Assembly: GCA_002449695.1 (NCBI GenBank)
Contig: DJXI01000035.1
Location: 1 to 25,050, forward strand
Direction of reading: 5' to 3'
Length of the DNA: 25,050 nucleotides
Source: Verrucomicrobia bacterium UBA7008
GTDB lineage: Bacteria > Verrucomicrobiota > Kiritimatiellia > RFP12 > UBA1067
The notes under the pieces were generated by a model. The model was not told the origin of the DNA, ran no database searches, and saw nothing but the letters and a program-made list of their open reading frames with translations. Positions 1 through 7,147 of the stretch are shown piece by piece; the first letter of the stretch is position 1; every line of letters begins with the position of its first letter. Both the position numbers and the translations under genes were made by a program.

Positions 1-661
1 GCAGCTTCTGCCGGTCGTTGACCGCGTTTTCGCCCGTGCAGCGCTTGCCGCGCACCGCGTCAAGATCCGCAAGGGAACGCGACGCGGAAAGAAGGCTGAT
101 CGCGTCCGTGACGGCAAAATCGACACCGGCGTTGCCGCGCGAGGTGTGGGCGGCGGTCGCGGCGGCGTTCACATTGTCGCGCCATCTTGCGGCCTTGGCG
201 CTCATGTTCGCCGTCGCCTGGCCCGCCTGCCAGTCCTCGTAGGAGATGTCCGCGTGCGAGGCACCGGTGAAGCCCTTGCCCTCGTTGGCGAATTTGTCCA
301 GGATCGTGCGCACCTGGGCACGCGTGAGCGGCGTGAAGCGCGCCTTGAGAAAATCGTCGCGCTCGGCCTTTGTGGAAAATTCCTGCACCTCCGCCGGAAG
401 ACCGAGCTGCTTTCTGATGGCATTCAGCGACTCGGCTTTCACGCCGCCCTTCTGGAGAGCGTTCAGGAACGTCTCCTTCACCTCGAGGATGCGCTCGGGC
501 GAAAGCCTCACGTTGTTCTTGGAAGTCTTCCAGACGTGGTTGTTGACCTTGACGAGCTCGGCAGTGCCGTTCTCGTCCGTCCTAAAGTCGATTTGCCCGG
601 CGTTGTAGCTGCCGGCCGCGATACGGTTGAACTGCGCGAGGCTGATTTCTGGTAGCGCCAT
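1..661 (-). CDS. Hypothetical protein, C-terminus cut off by window edge
   Basis: An open frame runs without a stop from an ATG at 661 to the first base of the window, giving at least 220 residues. The start is supported by an AAAGGA ribosome-binding site about nine bases upstream. The protein starts MALPEISLAQFNRI, has no signal peptide or membrane segment in the visible part, and is rich in charged residues, Ala and Asn. The middle (about residues 60-125) looks helical. I do not recognise the family. It lies 45 bases downstream of another unrecognised gene on the same strand, and the two probably share one transcript. Because the gene is truncated by the window, its domains, length and function cannot be judged. 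Confidence 0.75.
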   Translation of the reverse strand, partial: MALPEISLAQFNRIAAGSYNAGQIDFRTDENGTAELVKVNNHVWKTSKNNVRLSPERILEVKETFLNALQKGGVKAESLNAIRKQLGLPAEVQEFSTKAERDDFLKARFTPLTRAQVRTILDKFANEGKGFTGASHADISYEDWQAGQATANMSAKAARWRDNVNAAATAAHTSRGNAGVDFAVTDAISLLSASRSLADLDAVRGKRCTGENAVNDRQKL

Positions 662-706
662 TGTCTTGATCCTTTCTGTTCTTCTCTACTGCGCCCTGTA
701 TACACG

Positions 707-1105
707 TTAAATCTGAAAAGGTTTCATCATCAGGCCGAATTTCCGCTGCCGCTCGGCGAGTTCGGAGTCGGAGGAATCCTGAAGGCTGGGAGGTTGGGAG
801 GCCGGGAGGCTGGATCTGGCACTCCCCGCCTCCCAACCTCCAAACCTCGAAACATCCAAGCTGCCATCATCCCACGCCAGCGGCTCCAGCCCGCGGTGCC
901 GCAGCTCCTCGTTCACCGCTTCGCGCTGTGCCGCCGTGAACCGGAAGCCCATCACCTGCTCGCGCGTGAGCCCCTGTGATTCGAGCAGCCGATCGGTTTC
1001 AGCCATGCGCAGGCCCGCCTGCTCCACCAGACGGTTCGATTCGGCGATCGTCCGGCGGATGCGGGCAAGGTAGGCCTCCGTGTCCCTGTCGTTCGTTTCA
1101 GCCAT
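707..1105 (-). CDS. Small hypothetical helical protein with in-frame repeat insert
   Basis: This frame encodes 132 residues from an ATG at 1105, preceded by AGGA at the usual spacing. A second ATG ten bases upstream leads only to a six-codon frame. Residues 1-78 are charged and probably helical or coiled coil (MAETNDRDTEAYLARI…). A Gly/Ser/Pro-rich stretch of about 25 residues (RFGGWEAGS…PASQPPSLQD) then interrupts the charged sequence before a charged tail (SDSELAERQRKFG). That stretch is encoded by a G-rich inverted repeat at 789-841 and looks inserted. There is no signal peptide or membrane segment. The promoter sits just upstream at about 1141-1170, and the gene is followed by the edge-truncated gene. 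I do not recognise the family. Confidence 0.65.
   Translation of the reverse strand: MAETNDRDTEAYLARIRRTIAESNRLVEQAGLRMAETDRLLESQGLTREQVMGFRFTAAQREAVNEELRHRGLEPLAWDDGSLDVSRFGGWEAGSARSSLPASQPPSLQDSSDSELAERQRKFGLMMKPFQI
789..841. repeat. Palindromic G/C-rich repeat inside a coding frame
   Basis: A perfect 14-bp inverted repeat (GGAGGTTGGGAGGC at 789-802 and its complement at 828-841) surrounds a 25-base loop. The arms are built from iterated GGGAGG(C/T)TGG units, and further imperfect copies extend to about 781 and 848. The element lies in frame within the 132-residue gene and adds a low-complexity Gly/Ser/Pro segment. Confidence 0.7.
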
Positions 1106-1113
1106 TTTCAGCC

Positions 1114-1170
1114 ATCCTGTTACATTAACCGATACAGGATATTATATCATATCGGACGGAGTTTGCGCAA
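1114..1170 (-). promoter_or_regulatory. Promoter and SD-embedding hairpin upstream of the 132-aa gene
   Basis: On the minus strand a TATAAT -10 box lies at 1141-1146, with a weak -35 (TTGCGC, 18-bp spacer) at 1165-1170. Immediately downstream an inverted repeat with 7-bp arms (ATCCTGT at 1134-1140 and ACAGGAT at 1114-1120) spans the probable transcript start and includes the AGGA ribosome-binding site in its 3' arm. The rest of the 1106-1333 gap, after the end of the SPFH operon, holds no gene I can support. Confidence 0.5.
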
Positions 1171-1333
1171 AGCGTCGACGGGCGATCGACTCCCGCCATT
1201 CCCGCGCCAGGGCCAGGAACGGCACGAGGACGCGCGCGCCGTCGCCGCGCCCAAGCGCCGACAGCGGCAAGCGTCTGGCCCCTCGCCCCACAAAGCCGAG
1301 AGATTCGAGACTTCCCCCATCGCGGCCCCGCAC

Positions 1334-3124
1334 TTACGGGGACTTGGGCGCTGGCGGGGCCGGAACGGCGAGCGCGGCGCCCTTCAGATCCGTCCACAGC
1401 GTCCCTTCGCCCGCGTGGATCACGCGGATCGTCACGTCGGGGTTGAGCCGGTCGGCGAACGTCAGATCCGCCCAGAGCGACGGATCCTTGAACGCCGACG
1501 CGCGCCGCCTGAGGCCGAGCGCCTCCTCGTTCTCGACCGCGAACTTCGCCTGCACCTCCGCCGCGCCGCGCGTCTCGACGATCTGCGCCTGGATCTTCGC
1601 GCAGGCCAGGTCGATCTCCGCCGCCTTGAGCTTCGTGCCGGCGTCGATCTCGGCGACGTCCTTCTTCATCTCGGCGGCGACCGTCGCGACGAGCTTCACC
1701 GTCTCCTGCTCGACCTCGCGCTTGACCTGGTCGACGGTCGCAAGCGCCGTGTTGAGGTCGGCGCGCCGCTTCTCCGTCTCCTGCTGCGTCTTGTTCGTCA
1801 GATCCTGCTCCTTCGCGACCGCCGCCGACTGGATGGGCGCGAGAATCTCCTCGGGCACCTCGACGTGGCGGACGATGGCGTTCCTGACGAGGATGCTCTT
1901 TTCGCCCAGGACGCGCACGAGCTCGGCCGTCATCTCCTCCTGGAACTTCTGCCGCCCCTCGCCGTCGATGAAGTCGCGCGCCTTGTAGTCCGAGCCCTTC
2001 ATGCGCGAAATCGAGAGGATCTGCGGCATGATGATCTTCGAGACGACCGCCGGGAGGTCGCCGTAGAGCATGAAGATGCGCGAAATCTTCTCCGGCAGCA
2101 GCTCGAACTCGACCGTCATGTCCAGCATGATCGAGAAGCCGTCCGACGACGGGAACTGCACGAACTGGTTCATGCCGAACGCGACCGAATCGTTCGCCGG
2201 CAGCTGCTGCGGCGGCAGCGACGCGGCGGCGGCCTCCTCCAGTCGCGGGCTGCGCGAACCCGCCATCGCCCTCATCTTGACCGGCGCGCGCGCCAGCGAG
2301 CCGCCGACGGCCGACGACAGGTTCTGCGCGAAGGTGCGCGCCGAATCCTCGTCCACGATGCCGAGATCGGCGTTCTGCGTCACGTACTCCGCGCGCTTCT
2401 GCACCTGCTTCTGGAGCGTCATGCGCTGGAGCTCGTCCAGCCCGTTCGCGCTCTGGCTCTGCGCCTTCGTGAGGACGACCGTGCCCGACTTGCCGACGAT
2501 CGACACCTGGTTCATGCCGATCTCGACGACGTCCACCTGGTACGCGCGCGGGTTGACGTAGTAGAGGCCCGGCTGCAGCACCTTCTCCATCACGCCCTTC
2601 TCGCCCGGCCCCGCGAAGAGCCCTTCGCCGGCGGGCCGCCCCGCCTGGCTCGTGACGACGCCGACGTAGCCGATCGGGATGTTGATCGCGCTCATCACCT
2701 TGATGTCGTACCCTTCGGGGTTGAGGCGGTAGGTGCCGGGCCCGAGGACGTCCTTCCACACGCCCTTCGAATCGCGGTCGGGCGCGAGGATCTCGCCGGG
2801 CGCGAGCTCGCGGCCGTTCTTCGACGTCACGACGCCGACGGAACCGGCCGGGATCGTCGTCACCGGCACGATGCGCCAGTCGTGCGTGATCGGGTTGCGG
2901 AAGTGGCGGCCCTCGGCGAGCGGCACGCGCTGGACGCCCTTCTGCCCGGGCTCGGCGAGAATCGCGCCGGGCGGCAGCGCGTCGCCGGTCTTGGACGTGA
3001 CGATCGCCATCTCGCCGGGCCCCACGGAAATGCGGCAGCCGAACCAGACGAAGGCCGCCAGCGCGAGCGCGAGGACGGCGGCGGGCGCGGCGAGCGCGAA
3101 CGCGAGCTTTCCGGAATTGTTCAT
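1334..3124 (-). CDS. Membrane-anchored SPFH/Band 7 protein with three N-terminal repeats (second paralog)
   Basis: This gene encodes 596 residues. The ATG at 3124 overlaps the upstream stop (ATGA) and follows GGGAGGT, so the longer frame to 3688 is rejected. A single membrane helix occupies residues 8-28. Three tandem modules follow, each of the form 'P-x-G-x-x-(A/G)-(I/V)-V-T … K-G-V … L-x-x-G-x-x-x-x-N-P', with the NP at 77-78, 135-136 and 190-191. The SPFH core resumes at about 316-430 (GMNQFVQFPSSDGFSIMLD) and is followed by a long Ala/Glu/Lys coiled coil (435-540) and a Pro-rich tail. Residues 215-315 are a Gln/Arg/Ala-rich insert absent from the upstream paralog. SPFH proteins (flotillin, prohibitin, HflK/HflC) form membrane-bound oligomers, and a hetero-oligomer with the neighbour is inferred. 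The substrate or client is unknown. Confidence 0.88.
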   Translation of the reverse strand: MNNSGKLAFALAAPAAVLALALAAFVWFGCRISVGPGEMAIVTSKTGDALPPGAILAEPGQKGVQRVPLAEGRHFRNPITHDWRIVPVTTIPAGSVGVVTSKNGRELAPGEILAPDRDSKGVWKDVLGPGTYRLNPEGYDIKVMSAINIPIGYVGVVTSQAGRPAGEGLFAGPGEKGVMEKVLQPGLYYVNPRAYQVDVVEIGMNQVSIVGKSGTVVLTKAQSQSANGLDELQRMTLQKQVQKRAEYVTQNADLGIVDEDSARTFAQNLSSAVGGSLARAPVKMRAMAGSRSPRLEEAAAASLPPQQLPANDSVAFGMNQFVQFPSSDGFSIMLDMTVEFELLPEKISRIFMLYGDLPAVVSKIIMPQILSISRMKGSDYKARDFIDGEGRQKFQEEMTAELVRVLGEKSILVRNAIVRHVEVPEEILAPIQSAAVAKEQDLTNKTQQETEKRRADLNTALATVDQVKREVEQETVKLVATVAAEMKKDVAEIDAGTKLKAAEIDLACAKIQAQIVETRGAAEVQAKFAVENEEALGLRRRASAFKDPSLWADLTFADRLNPDVTIRVIHAGEGTLWTDLKGAALAVPAPPAPKSP

Positions 3125-4593
3125 TGCGCACCTCCCTTCCCGTTCGCGAATCCGCTTTTGGCGGGAATCCCCAGGGGTTCGAGCGGATCGTCCGCCGTGA
3201 CGACCTCGACGATGCGCGGCGCCGCCTTCTCGTAGAGCCGCGCGCGCAGGTAGTCGCGCTCGTCGGCGTAGACGGCGACCTCGCTTTTCAGGACCTCGGC
3301 CTCGGCGGTCGTGCGCGCCTCGACGACGCGGCGCGCGGCCTCGGCGGTCGCGAGCCGCGCGGCGGCCTCGGCCTCGGCGGCCTTCAGCTCCGTCGCCGCG
3401 ACGGTCAGCCGCGTTTCGGCGGCGATCGTCTGCTCGGCGCGCGCCTGCTCCGCCGCGATCTTCTTCTGGATGCGCTCGGTCTCGGCGGCGACGACGCGCG
3501 AATTGCGCTCGGCGAGCGACTGCTGGCGGCCGAGCTCGGCGAGCGACTTCGCCTGGACGATCTGCTGGTCGATCTTCTTCGCCTCCTGGACGGCGAGCTC
3601 GCGCGCGCGGATGATGGCGGCGACCTCCTGCGGCGCGAAGATGTCGCGGATGAGGACGGAGTTGAGCGAGATGCCCCACGGCGCGCACACGCCCTTCAGG
3701 TACGCTTCGAGCGAATTCTGGAACGCCTGGCGCGACTCGCCGACGATGAACTCGGTCGCCACCTTCTTCGAGCCTTCGATGCGCGAGAAGCCGCGCGCGG
3801 ACGGCAGGATGAGCTTCTGGAGGATGTCGTCCATGTCGCCGACCGCGTGCGAGAGGATCGCGACCTTGTCGAGCTGGAGGTTGAACTCAAGCGTGCCCTC
3901 GGCCTGCACCGTGAAGCCGTCCTGCGTCAGGAACGTGATCGCGTCCGCGCCCGACAGCTCGAAGCGCTGGCTCTGGACGTTCACGATGGAGACGGAGTAG
4001 AGAAACGGGTTGAGACGGTGCGTGCCTTCCTTGAGGATGCCGTCGGTGACGCCCTTCATGCCCTCGCCGACGAGAAAGCCCGTGCCCGTCCGGCTGTCCG
4101 CGCCGTCGGAGAGGATGTCCGCGCCGGTCAGGCGCGTGACGACGCCGACATGGCCCGGCTTGATCGTGATGTCGTCGTAGAGCTTCACGTCGTAGGCATA
4201 GGGATTGATGCGGTGGCGGCCCGTGCCGAGGACGTCGCGGACGATGCCCTTGTACGTGTCGTCGCGCGCGATGATCTCGCCGGCGGGCAGGTCCCGGCCG
4301 AACTTGCGCACGAGGACGCCGAACTTCCCGGCGGGGATGTCCATCGCGCGGTAGTACTTCCATTCCCACGTCCACGGGTTGCGGAAGTAGCGGCCCTCGG
4401 GCAGCACGTCCGCCTGGATGCCTTTGTAGTCCGGACCGGGCGCGAGGATCGCCTCCGGCGGCAGGTCCTTGCCCGTCTTCTTCATGAGGACGGCGATCTG
4501 GCCGTTCTCAGGCTCGATGCGCCACCCGTACCAGACCCAGAGCGACGCCGCCAAGACCGCGACCGCCGCGCCAACCAACAAGGATGCTTTCAT
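3121..4593 (-). CDS. Membrane-anchored SPFH/Band 7 protein with three N-terminal repeats (first paralog)
   Basis: This gene encodes 490 residues from an ATG at 4593 that overlaps the stop of the HEAT gene upstream (ATGA) and has GGAGG nine bases before it. A membrane helix at residues 5-23 is followed by three repeat modules ending in RNP (71-73), INP (129-131) and LNP (194-196). The third module matches the usual beginning of an SPFH domain (PGHVGVVTRLTG), so the first two look like duplications of it. The SPFH core runs to about residue 330 (SRIEGSKKVATEFIVGESRQ, then SVLIRDIFAPQEV). An Ala/Glu/Gln/Arg coiled coil covers 330-440. Its stop overlaps the start of the second SPFH gene, so translation is probably coupled and the two proteins are made in similar amounts. 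Confidence 0.9.
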   Translation of the reverse strand: MKASLLVGAAVAVLAASLWVWYGWRIEPENGQIAVLMKKTGKDLPPEAILAPGPDYKGIQADVLPEGRYFRNPWTWEWKYYRAMDIPAGKFGVLVRKFGRDLPAGEIIARDDTYKGIVRDVLGTGRHRINPYAYDVKLYDDITIKPGHVGVVTRLTGADILSDGADSRTGTGFLVGEGMKGVTDGILKEGTHRLNPFLYSVSIVNVQSQRFELSGADAITFLTQDGFTVQAEGTLEFNLQLDKVAILSHAVGDMDDILQKLILPSARGFSRIEGSKKVATEFIVGESRQAFQNSLEAYLKGVCAPWGISLNSVLIRDIFAPQEVAAIIRARELAVQEAKKIDQQIVQAKSLAELGRQQSLAERNSRVVAAETERIQKKIAAEQARAEQTIAAETRLTVAATELKAAEAEAAARLATAEAARRVVEARTTAEAEVLKSEVAVYADERDYLRARLYEKAAPRIVEVVTADDPLEPLGIPAKSGFANGKGGAQ

Positions 4594-5423
4594 GTCTGTT
4601 CGCCTCCGTTTTCCGAAACTTCCGTCTCCGCCGCATCCGCCTCCGGCGGCGTATACTCCTCTTCGATCCAGCGCCGGGCGGCCGCCGCGTCCGTCCATTC
4701 CTCGCCGGTCACGAACTCGTACGTCTCCCGCGCCTGCGCGACGCCCGCGGCGGCGGCTCCGTCCGTGATGATCCGGATCAGCGACTCGACGGCCAGCTTT
4801 TCATCGACGCCGAGATACTCGTTGGAGATGTCTTCCAGGAAATCCGCATCCTCCAGGACGGCCATGATTCGTTCGACAAGGCCGATGCGCGCCGCCTCGT
4901 CCTCGATGTCGGCAATCGCCGTCGCGATCTCGCTGCGGGCGCTGTCGCGCACATCTTCATCGGCATCGGCCAGAAACGGCACGAGCTCCGGGAGCGCCTT
5001 TCCGCCGAACCAGCCGAGCGCGTCGACGCAGGACTGCCGGATGTCCGCCACCGCGCATTTCTGCGCCGCGTCGGCGCAGGCCAGCGCCGCACGCAGATCT
5101 TCGTCGTCCAGCGCCTTCTCGATGCGCGCGGCGAGCGCCCGCTCGGCCGGCGTCCAGCTGTCGTCCGCGCCGCCGGCCTCCTCGTCCGCGTCCGTTGCGC
5201 GCGCGGGCCGCGTCCGCAGGCGCGGCTTTTCGTCCGGCGCATCCGCCGCACGCGCGGCCTTCGCGTCGACCGGCCGGGTGTCAGCCGGTTGCGCCGCGAC
5301 CGGCGCGTCTGCCTCCGCCGCGTCCGCCGTCCGCGCCGCCGGCGCGAACCGGCGGCACAGCCCCAGCCCGACCGCGGCCACCGCGGCGCACACGACAACG
5401 CCTGTCCAGATGAGTGTCTTCAC
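4590..5423 (-). CDS. Membrane-anchored HEAT-repeat protein (second paralog)
   Basis: This gene encodes 277 residues from a GTG at 5423, four bases after the upstream stop, with GAGG very close in front. No in-frame ATG fits before the membrane helix, and the ATG at 5522 lies deep inside the upstream gene. A membrane helix covers residues 4-23. A long Ala/Pro/Asp/Arg-rich linker (25-90) leads to a helical HEAT-like domain at 93-225 (VDALGWFGGKALPELVPFLA, then DADEDVRDSA). The C-terminal motif YEFVTGEEW…AARRWIEEEY (235-257) is common in HEAT-like proteins of PVC bacteria. It is clearly paralogous to the upstream gene. Its stop overlaps the SPFH start by ATGA. HEAT repeats usually bind proteins, so a role as an adaptor for the SPFH pair is inferred. 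Confidence 0.82.
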   Translation of the reverse strand: MKTLIWTGVVVCAAVAAVGLGLCRRFAPAARTADAAEADAPVAAQPADTRPVDAKAARAADAPDEKPRLRTRPARATDADEEAGGADDSWTPAERALAARIEKALDDEDLRAALACADAAQKCAVADIRQSCVDALGWFGGKALPELVPFLADADEDVRDSARSEIATAIADIEDEAARIGLVERIMAVLEDADFLEDISNEYLGVDEKLAVESLIRIITDGAAAAGVAQARETYEFVTGEEWTDAAAARRWIEEEYTPPEADAAETEVSENGGEQT

Positions 5424-5427
5424 GGCC

Positions 5428-6216
5428 TCAGTCGTCGTCTCCGTCGTCCGAGACGTAATTTTCGGTGATCCATTCGTTCGCCGTGTCGAAGTCCACGTAT
5501 TTTTCACCCGTGGTGAATTCATAGTGCTCGCGCGCGACCTCGGCGGCGGCCTTGTTCGGCGATTCGATCACGTCGATGAGCGCCTGCATGCCGATCAGGT
5601 CGTCGCAGTCGTCCAGCTGCATGATCATCGCGTCCAAAGCTTCCTTGTCCGTCAGAATCTTCATCGCGCTCACGACATAGCGGCTGCGGTCCTTCTCGTC
5701 GTCCACGTCCGCCAGGGCCGTCGTCCAGTTGTCGATCGCGGACTCGGCGACGTCGGCGTCGGGATCGGCCATGAACGGCATGAGATCGAGCAGCGCCCGG
5801 TCGCCGAACCAGCCCAGCGCCTCGACGAGATCGCCCCGGACCTCCGGATTGGTCGACGCGCCCGCCTCGTCCACCAGACGCTGCAGCGCCGACAGACTCT
5901 CCTGATCGACGGCCGACTCGATCGCGGTCAGCAGGCGGCGCTCGTTCGGCGGCAGATCCGTCCGGTCCGCCGCACGCGCGCGGACGAAGCGTATCTTCCG
6001 CTTCGCCACCTTCGCCGTCGCGTTCGTCGCGTGCGTTGCGCGCGCCGCCGCGGTCTCGGTCGCCGGCGGCGGGATGCCCTTCGTTTCCTGCGGCATGTTC
6101 GCGGCCGGCCGCGGGGTGCCGTCCGTCCGGGGCGACTGACCGCGCAAGGAGGAGAAGAAAACCGCACCCGCCGCCAGCACGGCGACGACCGCCGTCGCAA
6201 TCATCAGTTTTTTCAT
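5428..6216 (-). CDS. Membrane-anchored or secreted HEAT-repeat protein (first paralog)
   Basis: This gene encodes 262 residues. The N-terminus MKKLMIATAVVAVLAAGAVF is a signal-anchor or signal peptide. A Pro/Thr/Ala-rich linker (25-85) with a basic patch near 68-82 follows. The HEAT-like domain is at 90-225 (VEALGWFGDRALLDLMPFMA, then DPDADVAESA), and the C-terminal motif YEFTTGEKY…ANEWITENY ends near 254. The tail is Asp-rich. This is the first gene of the HEAT-HEAT-SPFH-SPFH operon. It lies about 70 bases downstream of a TATAAT box on the minus strand, with an AAAGG ribosome-binding site somewhat distant from the start. Domain order matches the next gene, so the pair arose by tandem duplication. 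The binding partner is unknown. Confidence 0.85.
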   Translation of the reverse strand: MKKLMIATAVVAVLAAGAVFFSSLRGQSPRTDGTPRPAANMPQETKGIPPPATETAAARATHATNATAKVAKRKIRFVRARAADRTDLPPNERRLLTAIESAVDQESLSALQRLVDEAGASTNPEVRGDLVEALGWFGDRALLDLMPFMADPDADVAESAIDNWTTALADVDDEKDRSRYVVSAMKILTDKEALDAMIMQLDDCDDLIGMQALIDVIESPNKAAAEVAREHYEFTTGEKYVDFDTANEWITENYVSDDGDDD

Positions 6217-6264
6217 GTGTTTCAGGACCTTTCCGGCGGATTTTCTCGCGTTTTCGCGATCGCA

Positions 6265-6321
6265 ATGACAACACCGCCAAATTTTGGTATAATTATATCA
6301 AATTTTCCGACACCCAAACAA
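6265..6321. promoter_or_regulatory. Overlapping divergent promoters with a palindromic -10
   Basis: On the plus strand, ATGACA (6265-6270), a 17-bp spacer and TATAAT (6288-6293) form a near-consensus promoter for the gene at 6338. On the minus strand a second TATAAT occupies 6292-6297, with TTGTTT (6316-6321) at 18 bp as a weak -35 for the HEAT/SPFH operon. The two -10 boxes form the perfect palindrome TATAATTATA (6288-6297), so polymerases for the two directions compete for the same bases. Confidence 0.75.
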
Positions 6322-6337
6322 GGAGAACAAAAAACAC

Positions 6338-7123
6338 ATGAACAAAACAACACTCGCCCTCGGTCTTGCCGCCGCGCTGTTCGCGGCGCATGAAGCCTGC
6401 GCCGACGCGCAGGTCTACGAGATGACCCTGACCCTCAAGACGGCCGTCACGGCCAAGGGAAAGATCACGCCGCTGTGCAGCGGACTGCCCGACGACGATA
6501 CGGGGCTCTACCGCAAGCAGGGCACCGTCCGCATCAAGGGCCTCATCTGGGGGTGCGACTGCGTGACGATCGCCGAGCCGCAGCCGGTCGACGATCCGAC
6601 GGCGGTCTACGGGTATGTCTTCTGGAACCAGACGACCGGCAAGGTCCTCGACGGCGACTTCGGCTGGATGCTGCTCCACCGCATCTTCAAGAATCTCAAG
6701 AAGTGCGAAGGCACGTGGACGATCGCGGGCGATTCGTTCTCGCTGGTCGGCGGCGGCTTCGGCATCCTCCAGGATACGGTCGACAAGGAATGCTGCTCGA
6801 TCGAGGAGACGATCATCAAGACGATGAACGGCAACGTCGCCGGCTGGATGACGATGCCGCCGATCGTCATCTCGAAGGGCACGGACGACGTCTGCGAGAA
6901 GTGCTCGCTCGTCCCCGGCACGGAAGAGGTCGTCGCCTACGCGCCCGGCTTCTCGCTCTGCGAATGCGACGACGGCTCGGAGCTCACGACCGTCAGCGGA
7001 ACCTGGAAGCTGAAATATCTCGTCGCCCAGTCCAAGAAGTGGAAGAAGGCCGCTTCCGACACGTCGATCATCGAGATCTACGCCTTCCCGAACTACGTCA
7101 AGAACTATCTCAACAGCCTTTGA
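6338..7123 (+). CDS. Secreted cysteine-rich protein of unknown function
   Basis: This is the only plus-strand protein gene I can support. It encodes 261 residues from an ATG at 6338, with AGGAG about 12 bases upstream. The N-terminus is a classical signal peptide, probably cut near residue 22 or 24 (AHEACADAQ). The mature protein appears rich in beta strands, has 11 cysteines including CDC (73-75), CC (152-153), CEKC (186-189) and CEC (208-210), and ends in a Trp/Lys-rich segment. Its start (YEMTLTLKT) and the late SGTWKLKYL resemble parts of the 219-residue secreted protein at 13810-14469 (LEMTVKFSGKT … GGTWSAKVK). A shared family is therefore possible but distant. The many cysteines suggest disulfides outside the cytoplasm, or metal binding. 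The gene ends just before a strong terminator. Confidence 0.85.
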   Translation: MNKTTLALGLAAALFAAHEACADAQVYEMTLTLKTAVTAKGKITPLCSGLPDDDTGLYRKQGTVRIKGLIWGCDCVTIAEPQPVDDPTAVYGYVFWNQTTGKVLDGDFGWMLLHRIFKNLKKCEGTWTIAGDSFSLVGGGFGILQDTVDKECCSIEETIIKTMNGNVAGWMTMPPIVISKGTDDVCEKCSLVPGTEEVVAYAPGFSLCECDDGSELTTVSGTWKLKYLVAQSKKWKKAASDTSIIEIYAFPNYVKNYLNSL

Positions 7124-7147
7124 CGACACGCCGCGCGAAAGCGGCTG

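Noticed and set aside
1142..1333. A 63-codon minus-strand frame between operons
   Set aside because: It starts with a GTG at the end of the SPFH gene without a ribosome-binding site and runs into the next promoter, so it is most likely non-coding.
1125..3131. A 668-codon minus-strand frame overlapping the SPFH gene
   Set aside because: It is out of frame with the SPFH protein, extremely Arg/Gly-rich, and runs through the intergenic promoter.
3124..6393. A 1089-codon plus-strand open frame
   Set aside because: It is antisense to the SPFH and HEAT genes, is dominated by Arg/Leu/Asp/Val from reversed GC-rich codons, and has no ribosome-binding site. The minus-strand proteins have clear domains.
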